64,000 bases of DNA from Bacteroidota bacterium (GCA_030147525.1 JASBVF010000059.1:1-64000); one strand, 5' to 3'. Positions 1 through 9,763 are shown, numbered from the stretch's first letter. A program made the numbers and translations. The notes: generated from the letters alone by a model not told the origin.

Positions 1-254
1 GTTAAAATGGGTTTATTCAAATTGCTCACACTTCGTTGAGGCCGGTTTTTCTACCCGGGTTTCCATTTGAGACATCGCGGTTTTTATAACCCGGCCTCTC
101 CGGGAGTCGAAATTCGTGGTTAAAACTTATTTCCACTTAAAAAAAGGTATGAGCAAAAACCAAAGATCAACCTCGTTCAGGCCCTCTTCAAGAAAAAGCG
201 ACGACGTGCCTGGAGACATCAACACTTTACTTTCACCATGTTAAAACTTGACTT
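1..254. other. Non-coding lead-in to the PUL
   Basis: No convincing gene is seen here. The stretch is mixed in composition and ends a few bases before the first PUL gene. It probably carries the promoter region of the PUL, but no clear TAnnTTTG box could be assigned. Confidence 0.4.
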
Positions 255-1991
255 ATGAAAAGATTTATGCAAAACTCCTGGCTCATCCTGTTGGCCGCTT
301 CCCTGGTATTCTATTCGTCCTGTAAAAAGGACAAGGAACTCGAAGTAATTTCAGGATTCACCTTCACCATCGATCAGGCGGATTTCAAAAAAGTAACTTT
401 CACAAGTGCCGCCCAGAATTTTGAAACACTTGCCTGGGACTTCGGCGACGGCGCTACTTCCACGGACGAAAATCCCGTGCATACTTACGCATCGGTGGGT
501 TCCTACACCGTAACGCTGACCGCAAAGCGGGGCAACGCCACGGACGTTTCCAGCCAAAACGTTACCATCACCGACCCGAACGCTCAACTGACGGCCCTGG
601 TCGGCGATGTTTCAAAAACCTGGAAACTGCTGCGCACCGTCAACGGCAACACCTGGCCGCTGGAAGTCGGTCCGATCGACCGGTCTTCCGTTTGGTGGGG
701 CCTCGGCAGGGGCAACGATGACATCGTGAAACGGGAATGCACCATGAACGACGAGTGGATTTTTGGTCGTGACGGCAGCATGACCTACAATTCCAACGGT
801 GATTTCTGGGCGGAAGGCGGCATGTTCCTCGACCCAAATAGCTGCAAGCCTTCCGATGCTACGAACCTGGTCGGTGAAAACGGCGAAGATTTGACCGCTT
901 TCGGTGACGGCACGCATGGGTTCCGGATTTCCGGTAGCAAACTGACGGTCATTGGCAAGGGCGCTTTCATCGGTCTGCAAAAAATCGGTACCGATCTCGA
1001 AGTGAAAGCACCGCAGGATTCCGTGACCTACGACATCGTGAAACTGGACGCCAGCGGCCCGGTCGATACGCTGATCATTGAGTCGAAATACAAGTTTTCC
1101 GCCAGCTCACCCGCTGACGAAGCTTACTGGAAAATCGTCCTGGTTTCCTACGACGACCCGGGCAAAGAACCGCCGGTAGCCGGTTTTGACGTGGACGTAG
1201 CCGGTGCGGTCGTTACCGTCACCAACAAATCCTACGATGCGACCAGCTACAGCTGGGATTTCGGTGACGGCGGTACCTCTGCGGCTCAAAACCCGACTTA
1301 CACCTACGCCAACTCCGGCATTTTCACCATTACGCTGACTGCTACGAAAGGCAGCGCCACAGCCACAGCCTCTAAGCAGGTCACAATTTCCGGCGTGATG
1401 ACGCAGGACAACCTCATAGGCGGCGCCTGGAGAATCCGCAACGCAGCCAACTCCATCGTTGTAGGTCCTGGCCTCGGGGACGGCAGTTGGTGGCAGGTAC
1501 CCGCCAACTTCCTCGACGGTTCCTCAACCGGCGGCGATGACTGGTCGTGCATGACCAACGACGAGTTCATTTTCAACGCAAACGGCAGCTACGAATACAA
1601 AACCAACGGCGACGCCCGCAACGACGGCTACATGGGCAGCCCCAACGGCTGCTGGTCCGACGCTGAAGTTGCTGCCAGTGGAAACGGCGCAGCCTTCGGC
1701 TCCGGGGTACACGAGTGGACGTTCACACCCGCTGCTTCTTCGCCTTCCGGCAGACCAATTTTGACGGTGAAAAACGGTACCACGGGCGCTGCTTTCGTCG
1801 GATTTTACAAAGGCTTCTACGGCGGTGAAAACACTGACGGCGCCAACCCGCCCAACGGTGGCAGTTCGACCAATCAGTACGAGATTATGAGCTACGTGGA
1901 CGACGGTACTACAGAAACACTCACCATCTCCGTGGACATTTCGGATGTTCACGACGGCTCCAAGGCCTGGACGATGGTGTTGGTGCGGTAA
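255..1991 (+). CDS. PKD-domain surface lipoprotein of a PUL (candidate glycan-binding protein)
   Basis: A 578-residue protein with a lipoprotein signal (hydrophobic stretch to about residue 21, lipobox ending LVFYSSC). It has two similar halves: a PKD domain (about 32-108, motif WDFGDG) plus a beta-rich Trp/Asn/Gly domain (about 114-300), then a second PKD domain (about 310-380) and a second copy of the beta-rich domain (about 385-578). The shared NDEWIF/NDEFIF and SNGD/TNGD motifs show an internal duplication. PKD lipoproteins beside SusCD usually act as surface glycan-binding proteins, so binding of the PUL substrate at the cell surface is inferred. No catalytic motif is recognised. Lying ahead of susC rather than after susD is less usual. 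Confidence 0.8.
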   Translation: MKRFMQNSWLILLAASLVFYSSCKKDKELEVISGFTFTIDQADFKKVTFTSAAQNFETLAWDFGDGATSTDENPVHTYASVGSYTVTLTAKRGNATDVSSQNVTITDPNAQLTALVGDVSKTWKLLRTVNGNTWPLEVGPIDRSSVWWGLGRGNDDIVKRECTMNDEWIFGRDGSMTYNSNGDFWAEGGMFLDPNSCKPSDATNLVGENGEDLTAFGDGTHGFRISGSKLTVIGKGAFIGLQKIGTDLEVKAPQDSVTYDIVKLDASGPVDTLIIESKYKFSASSPADEAYWKIVLVSYDDPGKEPPVAGFDVDVAGAVVTVTNKSYDATSYSWDFGDGGTSAAQNPTYTYANSGIFTITLTATKGSATATASKQVTISGVMTQDNLIGGAWRIRNAANSIVVGPGLGDGSWWQVPANFLDGSSTGGDDWSCMTNDEFIFNANGSYEYKTNGDARNDGYMGSPNGCWSDAEVAASGNGAAFGSGVHEWTFTPAASSPSGRPILTVKNGTTGAAFVGFYKGFYGGENTDGANPPNGGSSTNQYEIMSYVDDGTTETLTISVDISDVHDGSKAWTMVLVR

Positions 1992-2060
1992 TTTTTATGG
2001 ATAAAGTAAAGTGGCATGCCTGGCGATTCAGGTTGCCGGGTGTGCCCTTTTACTTACCAA

Positions 2061-2091
2061 GTGCTGTTAGTGCTTGAAGTGCTAACAGCAC
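2061..2091. repeat. Hairpin repeat, PUL copy 1
   Basis: A near-perfect 15-bp stem with a one-base centre, whose two non-Watson-Crick positions are G-T pairs. It shares the core CTTGAAGTGCTAACA with the hairpin at 6695-6725. It follows the PKD lipoprotein gene and could end or stabilise its mRNA, though there is no long T tract. Confidence 0.6.
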
Positions 2092-2152
2092 TAACACCCA
2101 TCCATTTCAGCAGCTTTGGTCACCCTTTCTGTTTCAATAAAAGTAAAATCAC

Positions 2153-5074
2153 ATGGCCAGGATCATACTTACCATCATCAGTTTTTTCATAGCCGTCAAC
2201 AGCTACGCTCAGGTTACCGGAACCGTGACTGACGCCGCTGGCGAACCCCTCATTGGGGCGACGGTCGTGCTCAAAGGCACGACGGACGGCACCATCACCG
2301 ATGTGGACGGCAGCTACAGCATCGGCGTCCGGGATGGCATCCTCGTTTTTTCCTATACCGGCTACGAATCCCGGGAAATTTCCATCGAGGGAAAAACCCG
2401 CATCGATGTTGTTTTAAAAACCGCCAGCTACATCCTCAGCGACGTGGTCGTCATCGGTTACGGAACCCAGAAAAAAGCCGACCTGACCACCGCCGTGGTG
2501 ACGGTTGGTGAAAAAGATATTGAAAACCGCCCGATGGTTTCTGCCGCTGAAGCCTTGCAGGGCAAAGCTGCGGGCGTGCAGGTGGTGCAGCCTTCCGGCA
2601 AACCGGGCGGCGACATTTCCGTCAGAGTGCGGGGCGCAACCTCCGTACTGGCCGGTAACGAACCGCTCTACGTCGTGGACGGCGTACCCACCACCGACAT
2701 CCGGGGCCTGAATCCCGCCGACATTGCCACAATGACCGTTTTGAAAGACGCCTCCTCAGCCGCCATCTACGGCGCACGGGCCGCCAACGGCGTGGTTCTG
2801 ATCACCACCAAACGGGGCCAGGCAGGCACTTCCACGATCACATTCAACGCCTACGCTGGTGTTTCCGACATTCGGAAAACGGTGGAAACGCTGACCACCA
2901 AGCAGTACCGGGATTTGATCAATGAAATCATCCCCGGCGCACTGCCCCCTGACGCCACCGGCTACACCGACTGGCAGGAAGAGGTGTTTGGCTACGGCAC
3001 CAACCAGAGCTACCAACTTGCTTTTGCCGGAGGCAATGATAAAACCCGCTACCTGTTTTCAGCCAACTACCTCAACCAGACGGGCATCGTGGAGCCTGCC
3101 AGTTTCGACCGCTACTCCGTGCGCTTGAACCTCGACAACCAGGCTACCGATTGGCTGAAAACCGGCATCAACATGAACGTGCTGCGCTCCAGCACCAAGG
3201 ACACCCCCGACAACGCCAGCAGCGGCCGGGGCGGCGTTATCATGAGCGCACTGAATACCCCGCCGTTCCTCAGCATTTACAAGGATGCAACCGAGACGCA
3301 ATACGACCCCAACCCGTTCCAGCCCTCGTGGGAGAACCCGGTGGCCTACATGTTCGGCCCCGACCAGGAGGCGACGGACACCCGGCTCTTCGGAAATTTC
3401 AACGCCGAGGCCACTGTTTTCAAAGGTTTTTCATTAAAAACCAACTTCGGCGCCGACATCAACGCCCATCAGTGGGACTACTACCTCGACCCGTTCAAAA
3501 CCAACTACGGCCGCCAGCAGAACGGCATCGGTCAGGCCGATAAATCGAACAGCGCCATTTGGCTTTGGGAAAATACTGCCAACTACACGACTACTTTCGG
3601 TGAAAACAAAGTGTCGTTTCTGGCGGGAAGCAGTATCCAGAAGTCCCGCTGGAGCAATTCGTACATCTACGGCAACGACTTCCCGGACGATGTTTCCGTG
3701 AAAACCCTCAACGCCGCCAACAGCGTCAGCGCCAGCACCAACGTGCAGGAGTGGTCGCTGGCTTCGTTTTTCGGGCGTTTCACCTACGACTACAAAAGCA
3801 AGTACCTGCTGACGGCCTCCCTTCGCCGGGACGGTTCCTCCAAACTGGCGCATCACTGGGGCACCATGCCTTCGGTTTCGGTGGGCTGGCGTATTTCGGC
3901 AGAGCCATTCATGCAGGATTTCAAAGCGATTTACGACCTGAAACTGCGGGCCGGTTGGGGTAAAAACGGCAACCAGGAGGGCATTCCGAACTACGCCCGT
4001 TACGGCCTCGTCTCTTACTACCGCCGGGCACTGACGAACCCGCTTTCCGGTCCGGCCTCGGCGCAGGTGACCTACGGCAACCCGGACCTGCGCTGGGAAA
4101 CGACCGCCCAGTCCAACATCGGCCTTGACCTGTCGCTGTGGCAGGGGCGCTTCAATTTCACCGCCGATGCCTACTACAAAAAAACGGACGACGTGCTGCT
4201 GAACGTGCAGCTTTCCAACTCGTTGCCCATCACGTCCATCCAGACGAATGCGGGTAAAATTGAAAACAGGGGTCTCGAATTCAATATTTCAACAGTAAAC
4301 ACAACCGGCGAACTGCGCTGGAACACGGATTTCAATATTTCATTTAATAAAAATGAAGTACTGGAACTGAACTACACCGACGTGTACTACTTCGGGCGGG
4401 TTTACAGCAACAACCAGGACGTGGCCATCGTGCGTGAAGGCTTGCCGCTGGGCGTCTTTTTCGGTTACGTTTCCGAAGGTGTGAACCCGGAGACGGGCGA
4501 CCTGATGTACAAAGACGTGAACGAAAACGGCATCTTCGACCCGGGCGACCGCACCGTTATCGGCGATGCCAACCCGGATTTCACCTACGGCATCACGAAT
4601 ACGCTGTCGTGGAAAAATTTCGACCTGAACGTATTCTTCCAGGGCAGCCAGGGCAACGATATTTTCAACGCCACCCGCATCGACCTGGAAGGTATGTTTG
4701 ACAGCAAAAATCAAAGCACCGCCGTGCTGCGCCGCTGGACGCCGGACAACCGGGACACCGACATTCCGAGGGCCATCGGCGGCGGCAAGGTGGACAACGT
4801 GCGCAACTCGACCCGCTTCGTGGAGGACGGTTCGTACCTGCGCCTGAAGGCCATCACTTTGCAGTACAATTTCAACCCGCAGCGCCTGGAACGCCTGAAA
4901 GTACAGCGATTCTCCGTGTACGTGACCGGCCAGAACCTGTTGACTTTCACCAAGTATAGCGGCTTCGATCCCGAGGTGAACGCCTTCGGCAGAAGTGCTA
5001 CCGAACTGGGTATCGACTACGGCACCTACCCGCAGGCAAGGACACTGACGGCGGGGGTGAATATTGAGTTTTAA
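2153..5074 (+). CDS. SusC/RagA-type TonB-dependent outer-membrane transporter
   Basis: A 973-residue protein of typical SusC length. It has a signal peptide ending SYAQ, then a carboxypeptidase-regulatory-like domain (about 20-100, VTGTVTDAAGEPLIGATV). The TonB plug starts near GYGTQKKADLTTAVV and includes PLYVVDGVP and LKDASSAAIYGARAANGV. The rest is a beta-barrel ending in an aromatic-rich strand (AGVNIEF). The family imports oligosaccharides across the outer membrane with TonB energy, closed by a SusD lid. susD follows directly, and the two GH30 enzymes downstream should supply substrate. The start gives a compact signal peptide without a long N-terminal extension. Confidence 0.95.
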   Translation: MARIILTIISFFIAVNSYAQVTGTVTDAAGEPLIGATVVLKGTTDGTITDVDGSYSIGVRDGILVFSYTGYESREISIEGKTRIDVVLKTASYILSDVVVIGYGTQKKADLTTAVVTVGEKDIENRPMVSAAEALQGKAAGVQVVQPSGKPGGDISVRVRGATSVLAGNEPLYVVDGVPTTDIRGLNPADIATMTVLKDASSAAIYGARAANGVVLITTKRGQAGTSTITFNAYAGVSDIRKTVETLTTKQYRDLINEIIPGALPPDATGYTDWQEEVFGYGTNQSYQLAFAGGNDKTRYLFSANYLNQTGIVEPASFDRYSVRLNLDNQATDWLKTGINMNVLRSSTKDTPDNASSGRGGVIMSALNTPPFLSIYKDATETQYDPNPFQPSWENPVAYMFGPDQEATDTRLFGNFNAEATVFKGFSLKTNFGADINAHQWDYYLDPFKTNYGRQQNGIGQADKSNSAIWLWENTANYTTTFGENKVSFLAGSSIQKSRWSNSYIYGNDFPDDVSVKTLNAANSVSASTNVQEWSLASFFGRFTYDYKSKYLLTASLRRDGSSKLAHHWGTMPSVSVGWRISAEPFMQDFKAIYDLKLRAGWGKNGNQEGIPNYARYGLVSYYRRALTNPLSGPASAQVTYGNPDLRWETTAQSNIGLDLSLWQGRFNFTADAYYKKTDDVLLNVQLSNSLPITSIQTNAGKIENRGLEFNISTVNTTGELRWNTDFNISFNKNEVLELNYTDVYYFGRVYSNNQDVAIVREGLPLGVFFGYVSEGVNPETGDLMYKDVNENGIFDPGDRTVIGDANPDFTYGITNTLSWKNFDLNVFFQGSQGNDIFNATRIDLEGMFDSKNQSTAVLRRWTPDNRDTDIPRAIGGGKVDNVRNSTRFVEDGSYLRLKAITLQYNFNPQRLERLKVQRFSVYVTGQNLLTFTKYSGFDPEVNAFGRSATELGIDYGTYPQARTLTAGVNIEF

Positions 5075-5098
5075 AAATTACCACTCCGCCGCCGCCCG

Positions 5099-5176
5099 CC
5101 CCTGACCCCTGAAGGGGGACCACATCTGCAATGACCTCGGTACTTCCAGATATGGTTCCCCTTCAGGGGTCAGGGG
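5099..5176. repeat. Long inverted repeat between susC and susD
   Basis: A 19-bp perfect inverted repeat, CCCCTGACCCCTGAAGGGG at 5099-5117 and its complement at 5158-5176. Looser pairing extends outward through GCCGCCGC and GCGGCGGC. It fills the short susC-susD gap and could form a stem in the mRNA that attenuates or protects, setting the SusC:SusD ratio. That role is inference. Confidence 0.7.
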
Positions 5177-5203
5177 CCGCGAGCGGCGGCAAAAAAGAAA
5201 AAA

Positions 5204-6667
5204 ATGAAAAATTACATAGCCATCTTTTCCTTCCTGAGCTTGCTGGCCTTCACGTCCTGCGAAGATTTCCTGGACCTGGAGCCGCACTCACAGAGCATTG
5301 CCGTAGGCAATACCGACGCCGATTCCATTTATTTTAAATCGGCAGCCGAAGTGGAAGCGGCGCTGGCCGGGGCGTATTCCGATTTTAAAAACGAATACTG
5401 GCAGCTCGATTACTTCGTGAACGGAGACGCCCAGTCCGACGACGCCTACGCCGGGGGCGACAACCCTGACAACTTTCAGATCGACGAGTACCGGCTCGAT
5501 GCCACCAACCGGAACGTGAGCCGGGACTGGGCCTACCTCTACTCGACCATCGGCAAGTGCAATACGATTTTGAACAACATCGGAACCGTCACCGACCCGG
5601 CGTTGACCGCCAACCGCAAGGAGGAGATCATCGGCGAGGCGGCGTTCATCCGGGCGTTTATGTACTTCCAGTTAGTGCAACTGTGGGGCGATGTGCCGCT
5701 GCAATTGACCGAGGTGAAAACCATCAGCGCCGAAAAGCTGGATGAAATTTACGCCATCATTTTCCCGGCCCGTTCTCCGCAGGCGGAGGTGTATGCTCAA
5801 ATTATCGCCGACCTGGAAACGGCGCTGCCACGGGTGCGCACCACGGCCCCGCACAAGGGCTACGCCACGAAAGGGGCCGTGAATGCCGTGCTGGCGAAGG
5901 TGTACGCAACCCAGGAACCGCACAACTGGGCGAAAGTCCGGGAATACTGCGACGCCGTCATTGCCGGAGGCTACTCGCTGCTGCCGACTTACGAGGCGCT
6001 TTGGGACAATGCCAACGAGAACTCGGCCGAGTCTATTTTTGAAATCAACTACACAGGTGGCTCCACTGACGGCAACTGGGGCGTGAAAATCTTCCGGGGG
6101 GACGACTGGAAAAAATTCAACCTGCCAAGCAATGACCTGCTGGCTGCCTTCAATGCGGAGGGGGATAATATTCGTAAAAACGCCTCTATTGTCTTCGGCG
6201 ACGTCTCCGGCAAATGGTCGGACCCGCACTACCCGCAGACGCAGTACCCTTTCATCAATAAGTGGCGCAATTTTCAGGAGGGCAGCGACCAGAATTACAT
6301 TTTCATCCGCCTCGCCGACATCCTGCTGCTGAAAGCTGAGGCGCTGAACGAACTCGGCGACCAGGGCGGAGCGGCTGCGCTGGTGAACCAGATCCGGGCG
6401 AGGGTGAACCTCGCCCCTACGGGAGCCTCCTCGCAGGCTGATCTCCGTCTGGCTATCGCCAAAGAGCGCCGCCTGGAACTGGCCTTCGAAGCTCACCGCT
6501 GGTTCGACCTGAAACGCACGGGCAGGGCCATCGAGGTGATGGGTAAAACGATTGATCACACCGGAAATCCCATCGGCTACGTGCTGACGCCGGAGCGGCT
6601 GGTTTGGCCGGTGCCGCAGGCGGAGATGGATAAAAACTCGAATTTGGTGCAGAATGCGGGGTATTAA
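5204..6667 (+). CDS. SusD/RagB-type surface glycan-binding lipoprotein
   Basis: A 487-residue protein with a lipoprotein signal (lipobox LAFTSC, then EDFLDLEPHS, the classic SusD N-terminus). The TPR-like helical fold is indicated by family motifs: EAAFIRAFMYFQLVQLWGDVPL (residues about 144-165), FIRLADILLLKAEALNELG, and a C-terminal ERRLELAFEAHRWFDLKRTG. The family caps SusC and captures glycan at the cell surface. It starts 130 bp after susC, separated by a strong inverted repeat, and should be co-transcribed. Confidence 0.95.
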   Translation: MKNYIAIFSFLSLLAFTSCEDFLDLEPHSQSIAVGNTDADSIYFKSAAEVEAALAGAYSDFKNEYWQLDYFVNGDAQSDDAYAGGDNPDNFQIDEYRLDATNRNVSRDWAYLYSTIGKCNTILNNIGTVTDPALTANRKEEIIGEAAFIRAFMYFQLVQLWGDVPLQLTEVKTISAEKLDEIYAIIFPARSPQAEVYAQIIADLETALPRVRTTAPHKGYATKGAVNAVLAKVYATQEPHNWAKVREYCDAVIAGGYSLLPTYEALWDNANENSAESIFEINYTGGSTDGNWGVKIFRGDDWKKFNLPSNDLLAAFNAEGDNIRKNASIVFGDVSGKWSDPHYPQTQYPFINKWRNFQEGSDQNYIFIRLADILLLKAEALNELGDQGGAAALVNQIRARVNLAPTGASSQADLRLAIAKERRLELAFEAHRWFDLKRTGRAIEVMGKTIDHTGNPIGYVLTPERLVWPVPQAEMDKNSNLVQNAGY

Positions 6668-6694
6668 TTTTTGAAATGTTTTGCCCGTAGATAA

Positions 6695-6725
6695 GACGTG
6701 TTAGCACTTGAAGTGCTAACACGTC
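6695..6725. repeat. Perfect palindromic hairpin, PUL copy 2
   Basis: A perfect 15-bp stem around a single central base. It shares its inner sequence with the hairpin at 2061-2091. It sits between susD and the first GH30 gene without a T tract, so a processing or stability element is more likely than a full terminator. Confidence 0.65.
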
Positions 6726-6774
6726 TCCGCTCAAAAATCAGCCTTGCAGCAGTTTAAAAATAAAATTAATCATC

Positions 6775-8241
6775 ATGCAAACGAAAATCGCCACCATCCT
6801 CCTGCTCGCCACCCTCGCCGCCTGCACCCAGCCGGCGGAGAAAGCGGAGCCGTCGCCCAGCCCCGAACCTCAGCCCGTCGAAAGAAAAACCGTCACCGTT
6901 TTCACCACTGCCGAAAACACCACGCACCGAATGGCGCAAACGGAAACGCTGACCTTCGCTCCCTTCGGACAGCCCGTAGAAACCCAACCCTGCGTGTTCA
7001 TCGACCCGGCGGAAACATTTCAAACCTTCCTCGGCATCGGTGGGGCGCTGACGGATGCGGCAGCGGAGACCTTTGCCAAACTGCCGGCCGAGCGGCAGGC
7101 CGAGTTGCTGCAAGCCTATTTCAACAAGGAGACCGGCATTGGCTACACCTTTTCCCGGACGAACATCAACAGTTGTGACTTTTCCAGCGACATGTACACT
7201 TACGTGGAGGACGGCGACAAGGAACTTGCCACATTCAACATCGCTCATGACGAGCGTTTCAAAATTCCGTTGATCAAAAAAGCCATCGAGGCGGCGGGCG
7301 GCAATTTGCCTATGTTCGTCAGCCCGTGGAGTCCGCCGGCGTGGATGAAAGACAACAACGACATGCTGCAAGGGGGCAGCCTGAAACCGGAGTTTTACGA
7401 TGCCTGGGCGAATTATTTCGTGAAATTCATCCAGGCCTACGAGAAGGCGGGCATTCCGGTCTGGGGCCTCTCCGTGCAGAACGAACCGATGGCCAAACAG
7501 ACCTGGGAATCGTGCATTTACACCGCCGAACAGGAGCGGGATTTCATCAAAAACAGCCTCGGCCCGGCGCTGGCTAAAAGCGGCCTCGGCGATAAAAAAC
7601 TCATCGCCTGGGACCACAACCGGGACCTGATTTACCAGCGGGCCTCCACCTACCTACACGATCCGGAGGCGGCGAAGTACATCTGGGGCATCGGTTTTCA
7701 CTGGTACGAAGATTGGAACGGTGGGCTGCAATTCGATAACGTGAAGCGGGTGGCCGAGGCGTTTCCCGATAAAAACCTGCTGCTGACAGAAGCCTGCAAT
7801 TTCCCGTTTTCGTGGGAGACCATCAACCAGTGGAAATGGGGCGAGAGATACGGGACCAACATGATCCACGACTTCAACAACGGCGCCGTGGCCTGGACGG
7901 ACTGGAATATTTTACTCGATGAAACGGGCGGCCCGAACCACGTCGGCAATTTCTGTTTCGCTCCCGTTCACGCTAAAACCGGCGAAGGCACGCTCCATTA
8001 CATGAATTCGTACTACTACATCGGGCATTTTTCGAAATTCATCAGGCCGGGGGCGAAGCGCATCGTCAGTTCCTCGAGCCGGGCGCAGTTGCTCACCACC
8101 GGATTTTTCAACCCAGACGGCAGCATCGCCGTGGTGGTGATGAACCCCACAGAGGAGAAAATCAGCTACCGGCTGTATCTTGGCGGGCAGGCGGTAGAGA
8201 CGGTAAGTTTGCCGCACTCGATTGTGACGCTTGTTTTATAA
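6775..8241 (+). CDS. GH30 family glycoside hydrolase, lipoprotein (1)
   Basis: A 488-residue protein with a lipobox (LATLAAC) and a Pro/Glu linker, then a GH30 (beta/alpha)8 barrel plus side beta domain. Visible motifs are GIGGALTDA (about 87-95), SPWSPPAWMK (about 183-192), the acid/base Glu237 in QNEP and the nucleophile Glu339 in LLLTEACN, with GFHWYEDW between them. GH30 enzymes cleave beta-linked glucans or glucosylceramide-like bonds. In this PUL a beta-glucan is plausible, but the linkage cannot be read from sequence. As a lipoprotein it is probably outer-membrane or periplasmic. Confidence 0.9.
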   Translation: MQTKIATILLLATLAACTQPAEKAEPSPSPEPQPVERKTVTVFTTAENTTHRMAQTETLTFAPFGQPVETQPCVFIDPAETFQTFLGIGGALTDAAAETFAKLPAERQAELLQAYFNKETGIGYTFSRTNINSCDFSSDMYTYVEDGDKELATFNIAHDERFKIPLIKKAIEAAGGNLPMFVSPWSPPAWMKDNNDMLQGGSLKPEFYDAWANYFVKFIQAYEKAGIPVWGLSVQNEPMAKQTWESCIYTAEQERDFIKNSLGPALAKSGLGDKKLIAWDHNRDLIYQRASTYLHDPEAAKYIWGIGFHWYEDWNGGLQFDNVKRVAEAFPDKNLLLTEACNFPFSWETINQWKWGERYGTNMIHDFNNGAVAWTDWNILLDETGGPNHVGNFCFAPVHAKTGEGTLHYMNSYYYIGHFSKFIRPGAKRIVSSSSRAQLLTTGFFNPDGSIAVVVMNPTEEKISYRLYLGGQAVETVSLPHSIVTLVL

Positions 8242-8253
8242 AAATTAAAAATC

Positions 8254-9672
8254 ATGCACCATCTCTTTTTTACACTCCTGATCATCAGCGCTTTAGGCTG
8301 CAAAGCCGATCCCAAAGACGACCCCATCATCAACGAACCACCGCCCGTCCTGCCGGTCGAAGTCTGGACGACTTCCGGTGACCAACTGAACCTGCTCTAC
8401 AAAAAAACGATCGACTTCGCCACGGGTAAGGACGACCGTTTTCAGACCCTCGAAATCTTCCCGGATCAGACTTTCCAGCCTATCGAAGGTTTCGGATTTA
8501 CCCTGACGGGTGGCAGCGCCATGCTACTCCACCAAATGGGGGCGACCGAGCGGGCAGCACTTTTGCAGGAGTTTTTTGGTAAAAACGACAACTCCATCGG
8601 CGTCAGCTACTTGCGGGTTTCCATCGGCGCTTCCGATCTGGATCCGGTGGTGTTCAGCTACGATGACCTGCCTGCCGGGCAAACCGATCCCGATCTGCAA
8701 CAGTTCAACCTGTCGAGAGACACGCTGCACCTGATCCCGGTTTTGAAAGAAATTTTAGCTATCAACCCTGAAATCAAGCTGATGGGTTCGCCGTGGAGCG
8801 CCCCGGTTTGGATGAAAAGCAACGGCAGCAGCATTGGCGGCAACCTGAAGCCGCAGTATTTCGGTGTTTACGCCCAATATTTTGTGAAATACATCCAGGC
8901 TTACCAGGCGCTCGGCATCAAAATCGACGCCGTGACGCCGCAGAACGAACCACAGCACGGCGGCAACAATCCGAGCATGGTCATGTCCGCATTCCAGCAG
9001 GCGGATTTCATTAAAAACCACCTCGGCCCGGCGTTCCAGGCGGCGGGCATTTCAACCAAAATCATCATCTGGGATCACAACTGCGACAACCCTGGCTACC
9101 CCATCGAAATTTTGGACGATCCGGCAGCTAAACCTTTCGTGCATGGCTCGGCATTTCACATGTACGCCGGCGATGCAGGCGCCCTCTCTACCGTCCACAA
9201 CGCCCACCCCGACAAGGCACTGTATTTCACCGAACAATGGACCGGCTCGAACGGCTCCTTCGACGGCGACCTGAAATGGCACATCAAAAACATCATCATC
9301 GGCACGATGCGCAACTGGAGCCGGGTGGCCTTGGAATGGAATCTCGCCAATGATCCCGATTTTGGCCCCCACACCCCCGGCGGTTGCACCCAATGCAAAG
9401 GCGCCGTGACGATCAACGGTTCGACAGCGACGAAGAATGTGAGTTTTTACATCATCGCTCAGGTGTCGAAGTTCGTGCCGCCAGGATCGGTGAGATTGGG
9501 CAGCACAGCTTCCACGCAGTTGCCGAATGTGGCGTTCCGCACGCCGGAAGGAAAAACGGTGCTGGTGGTGCTGAACGAACGCACTGATCTTCAGACGTTT
9601 AACATCAATGCGGGTGAGAAATGGATAACTGCTTCGCTGCAGGGCGGGACGGTTGGGACGTTTGTGTGGTGA
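8254..9672 (+). CDS. GH30 family glycoside hydrolase, lipoprotein (2)
   Basis: A 472-residue lipoprotein (lipobox ISALGC), 12 bp after the first GH30 gene and clearly co-transcribed. GH30 motifs are GFGFTLTGGSA (about 79-89), SPWSAPVWMK (about 179-188), the acid/base Glu232 in PQNEPQHGG and the nucleophile Glu327 in YFTEQWTG. It diverges strongly from its neighbour around the active site (QWTGSNG against ACNFPFS). The two enzymes therefore probably take different chain lengths or linkages of one polymer rather than being a recent duplication. Confidence 0.9.
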   Translation: MHHLFFTLLIISALGCKADPKDDPIINEPPPVLPVEVWTTSGDQLNLLYKKTIDFATGKDDRFQTLEIFPDQTFQPIEGFGFTLTGGSAMLLHQMGATERAALLQEFFGKNDNSIGVSYLRVSIGASDLDPVVFSYDDLPAGQTDPDLQQFNLSRDTLHLIPVLKEILAINPEIKLMGSPWSAPVWMKSNGSSIGGNLKPQYFGVYAQYFVKYIQAYQALGIKIDAVTPQNEPQHGGNNPSMVMSAFQQADFIKNHLGPAFQAAGISTKIIIWDHNCDNPGYPIEILDDPAAKPFVHGSAFHMYAGDAGALSTVHNAHPDKALYFTEQWTGSNGSFDGDLKWHIKNIIIGTMRNWSRVALEWNLANDPDFGPHTPGGCTQCKGAVTINGSTATKNVSFYIIAQVSKFVPPGSVRLGSTASTQLPNVAFRTPEGKTVLVVLNERTDLQTFNINAGEKWITASLQGGTVGTFVW

Positions 9673-9700
9673 GCAATCAGCAGGAAATCGAAAAGTAATA

Positions 9701-9742
9701 AAAAAGCCGTAAGTTGTTGAAGTGAAACGACTTGCGGCTTTT
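9701..9742 (+). terminator. Rho-independent terminator of the PUL
   Basis: A stem AAAGCCGTAAGT (9703-9714) with ACTTGCGGCTTT (9730-9741), 12 pairs with one G-U, A-rich before and T-rich after. It follows the last GH30 gene and touches the left end of the integrative element. Confidence 0.8.
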
Positions 9743-9745
9743 AGT

Positions 9746-9763
9746 GTAGTCCCGATAGGAATC
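9746..9763. repeat. attL: remnant of tRNA-Arg 3' end
   Basis: GTAGTCCCGA followed by one mismatch and AGGAATC matches 18151-18168 inside the tRNA-Arg gene. Mismatches beyond this point suggest an old insertion. Confidence 0.75.

Noticed and set aside
5672-6559. 295-codon minus-strand frame inside susD
   Set aside because: It is a shadow of the high-GC susD gene, whose family motifs are unambiguous.
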